The notes beneath the pieces are model-generated. The model was not told the origin of the DNA, made no database searches, and saw only the letters and a program-made list of their open reading frames with translations. This document shows, piece after piece, positions 23,201 through 33,789 of a stretch of DNA of 64,000 nt (position 1 is the first letter of the stretch; the number at the start of each line of letters is the position of its first letter). This DNA is from Isoetes taiwanensis (taxonomy: Eukaryota; Streptophyta; Lycopodiopsida; Isoetales; Isoetaceae), in assembly GCA_021234155.1 (NCBI GenBank), contig JAJEKV010000002.1:11522725-11586724 (forward strand), given 5' to 3'. The position numbers and the translations under genes were made by a program.

Positions 23201-24029
23201 TTTGGGTTAATGGAAAGTGGGTCCACTGACTACGCTCATGACGTAATCTGTGCCCCGGAGAAGGAGACCGAAGTATTGAAGGAAATCTTACTAATGCTAC
23301 CAATATATCCGTACCACGGCCTTGTGAGAAATGGCTACTTGATGGGCAAACACATTATAGTGTGGCAAAGATCTATAGTGCCATGTGCCAGGACAGTCCC
23401 CTAAAAGCCGAGGAAAGGCTAGGAGTGAGTAATTTAGTAGGTAAGAATGTTTTAGCTTAACTCGTGGAAATCTATCCGCTCCGTGAAGATCCAGCTTCTT
23501 TAGATGGATAGCTCGCAAGGGGACTCAAGACAAGGGAAAATTTGTTTAACAAGGGTATCGTGAGGGGATGATAAATGTCCTCTTGGTTGTCTAGCCACGT
23601 AACTCCATCGAGCATCTCTCTTCCTCCGCCCATGTGTATGGAGTTCGGCAAAGTGGGTTTGTCCTATTATTGGGCTTATGATGCACCAATTGGTATGGCC
23701 GTGAGGTGGTATTGGTTTCGCATAAATGTCAGATAGAAGCCTCCTTGGTAACTGCACTCGGGTGATTTGGAAACATCGGTGGCGATAGCCCGGGTGGTCA
23801 AGTAGTCTCTATCATGAAGCTAAAAACTCCTTCAACCTAGAAGTTGCCCTGATGGCTTTGTCATATCATAGAAACAAAGGCAAGGAGTACAATAAGGAGC
23901 TTGATAGATTAATAAGGACCCTGGTGGGGTTCTATTCCTTCTTTAAATGCCATTGGGTGGATATTGATAACTCGTTGATGAAGTGGCCATGTCCAAAGGG
24001 TTCGTGATTCCTTAATTGTCCGTGTTTAA
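20214..24029 (+). pseudogene. LINE ORF2 (endonuclease-reverse transcriptase), copy A
   Basis: It starts MKIVSWNLRGIKGVL, typical of an APE-type endonuclease. Remnants of IQEH, GGDLNMTD and the SDHVPQC box follow, and the TGA at about 20,941 matches the same stop in copy B. Reverse-transcriptase pieces are visible as MDFRKAYDSLRWD (about 22,002-22,040) and LGLPLSLSDGLKGLW-type sequence near 22,520. Many 1-2 nt differences from copy B destroy the frame, including the region of the expected YADD box near 22,315. It encoded the enzyme for target-primed reverse transcription. Confidence 0.8.
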
Positions 24030-24281
24030 GAATTGCTAAGGGATCTAACAATGGAATGGAGCTGCTCTCTCCATGTAGTACCCACCCCTGGGAGAAGAAA
24101 GGTGCTTACCATTATAGTACCCTACAGGTGGAGAAGACGAGGAGATGCTCTCTATAGTACATGTGTTTTGACCCCCCTGAACATCCTTATTGTTCTGCTT
24201 ACCCTTAAAGGGTATCTGTTGTACATATTTTTTCAACTTTCTATATATATACTTACCCTCAAAAAAAAAAAAAAAAAAAAA

Positions 24282-24864
24282 AGTTAAGAGAGCGGGGTCT
24301 ATATGAAAGCATGTGAGAAAGGTTGAGGAATCCTCGATACTAAGATGTTTTTCTACAAGAAGGTGAAAAATTCAGAACTAAAAGACGTAGAACACTTGAC
24401 AGGTAGATTATCGCACATCATCTTATGTCTAGGTTACGCCTTAGCTCACATCACTTAAGTGTGGAAATTGGGTGATGGGGAAAATTTCCAAGACATAGGT
24501 GCATCCGCAAAGTTTGTGATGGTGATGTGATTGAAGATGAGGTACACCCGATATTATATTGCTAACATACCGATCTTGAGGCATAAGCATGAGATATTCT
24601 CGTAAATACCACTATAGGTATTCTTTTGACTTACCATCCGCAACCGCTGACTTTTTTTTTTGATGGAAGTCATGAGAGTAAGAGAGATGTCTATAAAGAT
24701 TTATAAAAGCTTCGAGTATTTATGCAAGAGAGGAGAATATAGACTAATGATGCCCTATGAAGGGATCATTAAATGTTTAAGAATAGTATATAATTATGTT
24801 GATGTTGTCTTTTAAACCCGATGGTCTCATAGATGTTAATAAAAAAAATTTCTTTCTTTTCTTT
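24282..24864 (+). other. Unidentified segment after the LINE, copy A
   Basis: The sequence between the LINE poly(A) tail and the chromovirus begins GTTAAGAGAGCGGG. The counterpart in copy B (45,873-46,439) has a clean 86-codon frame, but here 1-2 nt changes break it. No domain is recognised. Many of the differences from copy B sit at CTG or CAG. Confidence 0.4.
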
Positions 24865-25563
24865 TTCTTTTCTCGCCATTTTACAAAGCTCGCTAAAAAA
24901 GAAAGATTGGCAACTTGAAGATCGAAGTTTTGCCTGCATCCAATAAGGAACTCCACCCATGAGTTTTTAGATCTCTCAAGATCGCTTTTACTAAGATGGA
25001 GTCTTTTCTTTAAAACTAAAAGTGGCAAAGGCTCTAACAGCTTCCATGTTTTGTTAGATCAATTTATTCCACTCAAAGAATAAGATCTCGCCTTCAATTA
25101 TGACCCAAAAAATGATTTTTAGTTTGCTTTTCAAATTCAAGAAAAGGTGTTAATGGGTTAATCGACGGGCTGATTCTTTTGGATATCCAGCCACCAGTCC
25201 TTTGCAACACCATCTAGATGATGCTCAACAAAATATAAGTAAGTGTCTTCATCATCCTTAGTTTTGGCAAAATATGAATTCAAATCATGTTGCCATGCAA
25301 AAAACTCATCCCCATCACTAGTAGCAGTGGAATATGTGTTAAATTTAATTTTGATATTGGCATCCGCTTTTGATGCCTACTCACGTGGGACGCCTCAGTA
25401 GCTTCCCTCGCAATTGCTCCACTTGGGTTCAAGAGAATCCAGTTCTTCTGCTCAAAGAATGCGAAGTCTCAAGAATCGCAAGATTCTCTCTCATGAACGA
25501 ATTATCATGCTCCAACTCAAAAAGTTTCTCCTTATAACTTTGCAGAAGAATCGGCCATCGAAA
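24865..25563 (-). pseudogene. Chromovirus gag 5' piece next to the inner LTR, copy A
   Basis: Minus-strand leader and gag start follow the primer-binding site at 25,564-25,582. The sequence parallels the gag at 30,780 (CGATGG, GAGAAACTTTTTGAGTTGGAG) as far as the AAAATGGC-AGAAAA box near 24,866, where homology stops. It is frame-broken and gives no full protein. Confidence 0.6.
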
Positions 25564-25582
25564 CTTGTTCCTCTGATACCAC

Positions 25583-25805
25583 TAAAACAAACTCTTGACG
25601 TTGCATGCTATCTCACCACCCAACTACGAAGCTCTCGCCTAGAACACATCTTCCCCGTGAGCTCTCCCCCGAGCAACTATATAGCATGAATTCCCTTTGG
25701 TCCTCCTTTGGACCAAATCCTCCTTTTGGACCAATGGCCCGAAGGTTCAAAGGCCCATCTAGCCCAAAAAAGCCCAAGGCCTATTTCACACATCCTTGAC
25801 ATACA
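25583..25805 (-). repeat. Chromovirus inner LTR, copy A
   Basis: On the minus strand it starts TGTATGTCAAGG after a purine tract (AAGAGAAGGGAATGA) and ends at the TGGTATCAGAG binding site. It shares the TTTGGTCCTCCTTTGGACCAAA palindrome-like block with the outer LTR at 30,797-31,012. It appears to serve as 3' LTR of the pol piece and 5' LTR of the adjoining gag piece. Confidence 0.65.
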
Positions 25806-28044
25806 TCATTCCCTTCTCTTGATATTGCAATAGTCCTCTACTGCAAAAGAGCTTTTAAATACCTTTTTTAGCCATCCGAGCATAATCCTCCCTTGTCTTA
25901 GGCCTACGAGTAGAAACCCGCCCTTGATATCTTCTTGTCCCTGCTTCCCCTTGCCATTGGTCCTTATATTCCTCAAGAATATTTGAATAAACTTCTAAAA
26001 CATTGCCACGCACGCACTCCATGAAGCGCCCTTCAAAGGTTTGTTCGCAAACTTTACCAAATAGTGTCTTGAACCACTAGTGGATTTATCTGCCAAAACT
26101 GTTTCTGGTTCTAGAACTTCAGAATCATGAATCAATTCTAGCCTTTAGGAATGACTATATCATGCATTTTTAAACTTGAGACAATCTCAATTGATATGCA
26201 TTTTCATTGACCACTTTAATAACTTGAAATGGTCCATGGAAACAGGGTGCCAACTTAAGATCTTTCTTGCGTACATCTTTCTTAAAGTGGCCTTTATGGA
26301 TCCTCATCCATACCCAATATCCTTCTTTAAAAACCATTGGTTGCCGCAACTTAGATGATTTATTTGCAAAAGAAGCCCGAGCATCTCGAATGCGAGCCTA
26401 AAGCACGATGAGATCCTTCTCCTCGATAACCAAATTATCAGCAACTGGAACATCCTCACACACTCGAAAGAGTGGCTCCCGTACAGGCTGGCCATAGATC
26501 ATCTAAAAGGGGTCATCTTTATGGTAGACTGATAGGCGTTGTTGTACACAAGTTCAGCAATGGGCAAATACTCTTCCTAATGACCTTGATGTTCATTGAC
26601 AAACCCTTTTAATATGGAGCAAATAACTTTATTTACCACCTCAGATTGACCATCAGTTTCTAGATGAAAAGCAGTGGGGATGCTTAATTTCGTTCCAAAA
26701 TGCATATTCAATGCCTTCCAGAATTTACTGGTAAACTTTGTATCACAACCGGATACAATAATCTTAGGAAACCCATGCGATCGGATAAAGAGCATAGCCG
26801 CACTATAAGCTGTCAACTTATTCGAACAAGGAATGAAATGTGGTGCTTAGTTAAACAATCAACAACCATCTAAATGACAAGATATTATTGGTAGAACTTT
26901 ATGGAAAACCAACAATAAAATCCATAGTGGTCGCTCCCGACTTCGGCTCGAATAGGTAAGGATAAAGGAACACCATGAGGTTTCTTGTTCGCTTTTATTT
27001 ATCTTTCGGCAAGGGACGTAATAACTAATATGAACCAAGACATCTCTTTGCAATCCGTGCCAAACAAAGTATGGTTCAACCTTTGCCAAAGTCGCCCCAC
27101 GCCACAATAACTCGCAAAGAGGTGCATCATGCACCCTCTAAGAATAAGTGATCTAAAGTCACTAACAATACATAGCTTTATACCTTTATATGAGAATTCA
27201 TTAAGGATCTTATATCCATATGCATTGCCACTTTGAGCCAATAACTAAATATCCTTATAAGCATGGTTAGTGGCATACAACGACTTCATTTCCTGCAAAT
27301 GGATCGTCCATTAAGAAATCATATTGCTACATAAAAGCAACCCATTTCAATTGCCTTTCCGATAATGTTTTCTGTGAGAGAATGTGCCTAATGCTTTGGT
27401 GGTCAGGCAAAATATGAACCGTTGATCCTAAAAGATAATGTCATTATGTTTTCAAAGCATGAATCATAGTAAAAACTTCTTTACCATAAATACTATATCT
27501 ACTTTTCATGTCAGAGAAGTTCTGACTTTCATAAGCAATGGGATGACCATCCTGCATCAAAACTGTGCCCAAAGCCATACCACTTGCATCAACACATAAC
27601 AAATAAGATAGCCCAAACTTTGGCAAATGCAGAACAAGAGGATTAACCATGGCATCCTTCAAAACTTGGAAAGCAAACTAATGATTATGATTCCATTGGA
27701 AAGGAACATTTTTTTCATAGCAGTAAATACAGATCTAAAGTTAAAAATGCAAAATTCTTTGCAAACTTCTTATAATAGCTGCATAAGCCCAAAAAGGAAC
27801 GCAATGCAGCAACCGAAGTAGATACTGACCAATCCACAATTGCTTGCACCTTACTGAGATCCACTTTAAGACCCTCAGCGCACACAATATGATCCAAGTA
27901 TTCGATTTTCGATTGGAAAAAGACACTTTTCTTAGCTTTAAGAGGAATAGACTCCTCCCTCACCAAGCAAAACCTCTCGCGAAATGCAAGTAATGGTCTT
28001 CCTGACTTATTAAAACTAACATGTCATCAAAGAAACATGCAACG
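25806..28044 (-). pseudogene. Chromovirus pol: RT 3' half, RNase H, integrase, chromodomain-like end, copy A
   Basis: Read leftward: RT from the DD active-site box (ACATGTCATCAAAG at 28,020) through KIEYLDHIVCAEGLKVD and LRSFLGLCSYYKKF; connection and RNase H with LLCVDASGMALG, HPIAYES and RQLKWVAF; integrase zinc-binding region near 27,100; integrase core with VSGCDTKFTSKFW and TAFHLETDGQSEVVNK (26,816-26,577); C-terminus with PFQVIKVVNENAYQLRL near 26,200; and RHYLVKF-NKPLKGASW near 26,060, which resembles a chromodomain. The N-terminal half of RT is absent. Frameshifts and stops separate the parts, so no intact enzyme is encoded. Confidence 0.82.
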
Positions 28045-29422
28045 CCAAGAGTCTATTTTAGTGGTATGAGCAACAAGTCTCGATGGCCGATTCTTTTCCG
28101 CAATGTTAACTTTGAAGACGAGGAATTCAAGGAGAAACTTTTGAGTTGGAGAATGATAATTTGCTCACGCTGAGAGAAACTTGTACCGCCGAGGCTTGCA
28201 TTGCCGAATCAAGAAAATTGGATTCTCTTCGAAAGATGTGGCATAATTGCGCAGTCAGTCAGAGCATTCATGTAGTGGTCGCAAAACGGGTGTCAATGTC
28301 AAATTTGAATTCAAAATGTATTCTGCTGCTATTAGTGATGCGGATGAGCTTTTCACATGACTACGGAATTTGAATTCATATTTTGCCAAAACTGAGGATG
28401 ACGAAGACACTCTGTTATATTTTGTTGAGCATCATCTAGATGGTATTGCATTGCTGAGCTGCAAAATTGGATTCTCTTCGAACGCATGTGGCATAATTGC
28501 AGCAGGTTGTAGAGCATTCATGTAGTGGTCGCAAAACAAGTGTCAATGTCAAAATTGAATTCAAAATGTATTCTGTTGATATTAGTGATGCGGATGAGCT
28601 TTTCGCATGACTATGGGATTTGAATTCATATTTTGCCAAAACTGAGGATGACGAAGACACTCAGTTATATTTTGTTGAGCATCATCTAGATGGTATTGCA
28701 AAGGGCTAGTGGCTGGATACTAGAAGAACTAGCCAGTCAATCAACCCATTAATACCTTTGCAAAATTTGAAAAGCAAATTAAAAATTATTTTTTGGCTTA
28801 TAATTGGAAGTGAGATCTTATTATTGAGTGGAATAAATTGACCCAACAAAAAACTCATAGGTGGCGTTCATTGTTGGGTACGGGCGAAGCTCGATCTTCA
28901 AGTTGTCAATCTTTCTTTTGGCGAGCTCTGGAAAATGGCAGAGAAAATAGAAGAGGAGGGTCTGGCACTCACAGAAGCCATTAATGCTCAACCGGCCTCA
29001 CGGTATCTATGAAATAGGCCAGTGGCTTTCGGGAGAAACCAATGGGATCTACCCAATGTCCGGGTATTCAAATGCTGACGCCGACGCTTGCGCGATAATG
29101 AACCCGTTAGCCAAGGAACCAAAGGAATCTTATGAAGCACGCAAGAAGTGGCTAATGCGGGAGAATAAGTATTTTATATGTTATTCAGTAGACCATAAGT
29201 TTTATGAATGTCCTCCTTATCTTGAGAAGAAAAAAGGGAAAAGAAAAAAAACCTAAGCATGTTCTTAAGTTTGAGACTAAGAAAGAGGGCAAAAAGTAAG
29301 AAAGTAGCTTTGCTCGAGGAAATAGAAAAGGGAAAAAGGTGGCTACCGGTCCGGAGAAATTGGATACGGATTATGTTGAGAATACTATTCAAGAAAAAAA
29401 GTATATATCCTATTCGATCCAG
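28045..29422 (+). pseudogene. Inverted chromovirus leader and gag fragment, copy A
   Basis: This plus-strand piece begins with the last bases of an LTR, a degraded binding site (GGTATGAGCAACAAG) and the gag start ATGGCCGATTC. It continues through an internal near-repeat (28,200-28,430 and 28,460-28,690) to a gag region with EPKESYEARKKW and a degenerate zinc knuckle ICYSVDHKFYECP at 29,174-29,215. It ends at about 29,422, where minus-strand protease sequence starts. It is opposite in orientation to everything around it. Confidence 0.72.
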
Positions 29423-30780
29423 GTATGGAGTTTGCCACGATAGTCCTAGAATAACATCCACACCTCCAAGGTCAGAAACCATGAAAGAACGTTTGCTGAC
29501 ATATCCCTGAGTTCCTTTACCAACCTAGTAGAAATGAAATCAAATTCATTACCGGATTGAATAGGATATGTACTTTTTGATCTTGAATAGTAGCCCATTA
29601 TTGTAAGAGACTACTATTCTTAACATACCGTGATCCCATTTCTCCTGCATAAAAGAGCTACCTTTTTCCCTTTTCCATCTCTTCAATGGAAGCTACTTTC
29701 TTAGTTTTGTCTTCTTTCTTAGTCCTAGACTTAAGAACAGGCTTATTTTCTCTTCTTTCCCTTTTTTCTTCTCAAGATAAGTAAGACATTCATAAAACTT
29801 ATAGCCTGTTGAATAACACAAAAACACTTGTTCTTTCTCAAGATTAGCCGCTTCTTACATGCTTGATAAGATTCCTTTGGTTCCTTAGCCCCCAAACAGT
29901 TCATTATCCGCAACGCCGACAAAGGCATTTGAATACTCCTGCATTGAGCAGATCCCATTGGTTTCTCCCGAAAGCCACTTGCCTCTTTCATAGATACCTT
30001 GAGGCCGTGCTGAGCATTAATGGCTTCCATGAGTGCCAGACCCTCCTCTTCTACTTTCTCTGCCATTTTTCAGAGCTCGCATTGGCAACTTGAATATTGA
30101 GCTCAGCCTCTGCACTCCAACGATGAACGCCACCCATGAGTTTTTATACTTCTCAAAAGATCGCTTTTACTAAGTTGGAGTCCTTTCTTTAAAACTCGAG
30201 GCGACAAAGGGCTAACAGTTTCCATGTTTGTTGGGTCAATTTATTCCACTCGGCGATAAGATCTAGCTCCCACTTATGACCCGTAAAAAACAATTTTTAA
30301 TTTGCTTTTCAAATTCCACAAAAGTATTAATGGATTGATCGACAGTTCTTCCTCGATATTCAACCACTAGTCCTTTGCAACATCATCCGGACGACGCTTA
30401 AGCAAAAATAGCCGAAAGTGTCTTCGCCATCCTTAGTTTTGACAAAATATGAATTTAAACTCGTAGAGCTATGCGAAAGCTCATCCGCATCACTAGTAGT
30501 AGCGAATATGTTTTGAATTCAATTTTGACATTGGCACCTATTTTGATGCCACTATGCGGATGCCCCGCAACCTCATCAAGAACTACGATATTCAAGGCTG
30601 AAAAATCCAGCTTCTTGCGTTTCAAAGAATATGAGCCTCAATAACTGGAAGTTTCTCTTTTCATGAGCGAATTATCATTCTCCAACTCAAAAAGTTTCTC
30701 CCCTTAAGTTCCTCGTCTTCAAAGTTAACATTGGCAGAAGAATCGACCATCGAAACTTGTTGAATCGACTATCGAAACTT
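29423..30780 (-). pseudogene. Chromovirus gag-protease, copy A
   Basis: The minus-strand leader, gag (MAEKVEEEGLALMEAINAQ from 30,066, EPKESYQACKK) and a CFCV-type knuckle, then Lys-rich sequence and a protease end containing GGVDVILGLSWQTPY near 29,430. It is interrupted by frameshifts and cut off before RT. Confidence 0.72.
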
Positions 30781-30796
30781 GTTGCTCTGATACCAC

Positions 30797-31012
30797 TAGA
30801 ACAGACTCTTGATGTTACACGTTATCTCACCACCCCATCACGAGCTCTAGCGAGAACACCGCTCTCCCTCGAGCAACTATATAGTATGCAGCCTCTTTGG
30901 TCCTCCTTTGGACCAAACCCTCCTTTGAACCAAAGGCCCAAAGGCTCAAAGGCCCGCGTGGGACAGGCCTTTTTCCCACGTCCTGAATACCTAAGGCATA
31001 TTCGGTCTTACA
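30797..31012 (-). repeat. Chromovirus outer (5') LTR, copy A
   Basis: On the minus strand it starts TGTAAGACCGAATATGCC and ends next to TGGTATCAGAGCAACAAG. It lies about 250 bp upstream of the PPR gene in the opposite orientation. Confidence 0.62.
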
Positions 31013-31265
31013 GGTTGGGAACAAGCAGATTGTTCATGTAAACAACTGCCGCAGATATGGAGTCCATTATTTGTAGAATTATTTGAAATACCTTACAGGT
31101 AAATCCAAGCACAAGCGAAACACAAATGGGGTCGCATATGCTACACGTTGTTCATGTTCCTCCGAACAATGTTGCAGATACACATCAGAAATGGTACTCA
31201 GAAGTTTGAAATTGAGAACTGTGTGTGGCATTGTGATGTGAATGTTCTACATAAATTCCTTATAG

Positions 31266-33789
31266 GTTGAGACAACAACCAAAAATCACGTACTCAATTT
31301 ATTTATGGTGGAGGGAAACAACCCAGAAGAATAGATCAGCCAGCTTGCTGGACTGTAAAATGTTATGTTCACAGGGGCAGCTCAAGGAAGCATTGTCTGT
31401 TTTAAGTCTCATGACGGCTCAAGACATTGCAGTATATTCGGATGTCTATGCCTCCGTTCTGCAGGTATGTCTCGATATGCAAGCTCTGTCAGAAGGAAAA
31501 TTCGTACATGCACACATTATCAATTGCCAATTGATGTTAAACATTTTCTTAAGTAACGTTTTAATGAACATGTATGCAAAATGTGGTAACCTCATGGATG
31601 CACAAAAGCTATTTAGTAAGATGGTAGAACGAAATGTATTTACTTGGACAATTATGATCAGCGGATATTTGATAAATGGACATGCCAAGGAAGCGTTGAG
31701 GCTCTTTCGGGAAATGCAAAGATCAAGTATAATTCCCAATAAGGTGACATTTATTTCTCTCCTGGGTGCATGTGCAAACTTAGGGGATATAGAAATAGGA
31801 AGAGAATTGCATACCCTCATCACCGGGCTTGGGTTCCAGAGTGACATCTTTGTCAGTAATACTCTACTTGACATGTATGCTAAGTGTGGGAGCATTCAGG
31901 ATGCCCGACAAGTATTCAATGGAATGGCTGAAAGAACTGTGGTCTCGTGGAATGCCATAATTGCAGGATATGCTCAGCATGGAGATGGGAAAGAAGCACT
32001 CAATTTGTTTCATCAAATGCAACAGGAAAATATTGAGCCTGACAAGTACACATTTGTTACTATATTGAGTGCTTTTGGCATTCTAGCAGGTAATGGACCA
32101 GGTAACCAGACACTTGAACAAGGTAAAAAAATTCACATGGAAATAATTAATAGTGGATTTGATTCAGATGTGGTCATTGGGAATGCCCTTATTGACATGT
32201 ATATTAAATGTGGAAGCATAGGACTTGCATGTCAGGTATTTCAGGAGATGCCTTTCCGGAACATAATATCATATGCCACTACTATTTCTGGGTATACACA
32301 TTCTGGGAATGCACAGGAAGCTCTCAAACTTTTTTACCAGATTCTGAAGTTAGGATTAAAACCTGATACTGTGACATTTGTAAATGCACTTCATGCTTGT
32401 TCTCACCTGGCAGACTTGAAACAAGCACAAAGAGTTCATAGCCTTGTTATGAAAGATGGGTGTGAATCAAATGTCATCATTGATAATGCACTTGTTGATA
32501 TGTACATTAATTGTGGATGCTTCAAGGATGCTTCCCAAGTATTTTCCCGCATATCGTGTCCATGATGTGGTGTCCTGGACCCTCATGATTGCAGGGTGCA
32601 CAGATCATGGCAAGAGTGAGGTAGCCATCAGGCTTTATGACCAAAATGTCGAAGGAGGGATCTCGCCAGATAAGCTGACTTTTATCACTGTTCTTAACGC
32701 ATGCTTGCATAGCAGCCTTGGAACATGGAAGACTAATACATCTAAATGTTATGAAAACTCACCATTACTTGACGTTGATGTGCAGAATGCAATAATTGAC
32801 ATGTATTCTAAATGTGGAAGCATAGAATGTGCCAGATTCTTGTTCAACAAGATGACTGTCCGTGATGTGGTTTCTTGGAACTCAATGATAACAGGGTTTG
32901 CCCAGCATGGTCATAGTAGACATGCTCATAACCTTTTTCTGTTTATGCAGGAAATTGGTATTAAGCCAGATCATGTCACATTTGCTTCTGTCCTTTCTTC
33001 CTGTAGTCATGAAGGACTGGCAGATGAAGGCCATCACTACTTAAGTTCAATGGCATTTGATCATGGTATTTCAATTTCACAACATCACTATACCTGTCTA
33101 ATAGATCTTCATGGACGAGCAGGCTACCTAGATATAAGTGAGGACCTAATGAACACAATGCCTTTCAAAGTTGGTGCTATAGAGTGGATGTGTCTGCTTG
33201 GTGCTTGCAGAACTAATCTCAACCTCAAGTTAGCAGAGCATGCTGCAGGAGAGATTTTCAAGTATAATCCTCTTAATCCGGCAGCCTTTGTTTTGTTATC
33301 AAACATATATGGTGCTCTTGGTAGATGGGAGGACAAAGCAAGGATAAGAAACTCATGGAGGATCAGGGTGTGAGAAAAGGAACCAGGGCGCAGCTGGATT
33401 GAGGTCAATGGATCTGTGCATTCATTTGTTGTAGAGGATGTCTCACATCCAAAAACAGAACAAATCTATATAGAGCTGCAAACTTTATCTGAACAGATTG
33501 TACGGGCTGGATATGTCCCAGATACTAGGTTTGTTCTACATGATCTGACAGAAGAAGAGAAGATATTCTCTTTGTGTCATCATCATAGAAATTGGCAATA
33601 GCCTTTGGCTTAATTAGTACACCTCAAGGGACAACAATCCGAAGTTATCAAGAATCTTCGAATATGTGGTGACTGTCATAGCGACAAAGTTCATCTCAAA
33701 GCTTGTTGACCGGGAAATTATTGTCGGGGATGCAAAAGCGTTTTCACCATTTTAAGGGTGGGACTTGTTCATGTAGAGATTACTGGTGA
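31266..33789 (+). CDS. PLS-class PPR protein with DYW domain, copy A (frame interrupted)
   Basis: The protein binds organelle transcripts in a sequence-specific way, and the DYW domain is the cytidine deaminase of plant C-to-U editing. The frame is open from the acceptor-like TTATAG at 31,265. The first in-frame ATG is 31,360. PLS triplets follow, for example the S repeat [16 protein letters not shown] and the P repeat [20 protein letters not shown], about 15 repeats in all, then E1/E2 ([18 protein letters not shown]) and DYW with GYVPDTRF, a CGDCHS zinc box near 33,668 and a C-terminal CSCRDYW. Breaks occur at about 32,555, in the 32,700-32,760 repeat (two compensating shifts), near 33,350 and around 33,585-33,740. 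The HSEK box is damaged. Copy B lacks the 32,555 break, so errors rather than true death may be the cause. It lies just right of the chromovirus LTR. Confidence 0.85.

Larger units (their letters stand above)
19196..24281 (+). mobile_element. L1-type LINE, copy A
   Basis: The element has an ORF1-like 5' region, an endonuclease-reverse transcriptase ORF2 and a 3' poly(A) run of about 22 bases at 24,260-24,281. It is truncated on the left relative to copy B, whose ORF1 frame extends further 5' across the point where this copy begins. No target-site duplication was found. It has more frame breaks than copy B. Confidence 0.88.
24865..31012 (-). mobile_element. Scrambled Ty3/gypsy chromovirus complex, copy A
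   Basis: From right to left on the minus strand the parts are: LTR (31,012-30,797), primer-binding site TGGTATCAGAGC, gag and protease (30,780-29,423), an inverted plus-strand piece with its own binding site and gag (28,045-29,422), RT-RNase H-integrase-chromodomain-like (28,044-25,806), LTR (25,805-25,583), then another binding site and gag start (25,582-24,865). The 5' half of reverse transcriptase is missing, apparently replaced by the inverted gag block. The same architecture is present in copy B, so it predates the duplication. Confidence 0.82.

Noticed and set aside
28200-28690. Regularly spaced similar blocks that at first looked like a repeat array or CRISPR-like structure
   Set aside because: There are only two long diverged units inside a retroelement leader/gag region. 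There are no short identical repeats with unique spacers, and the genome is a plant.
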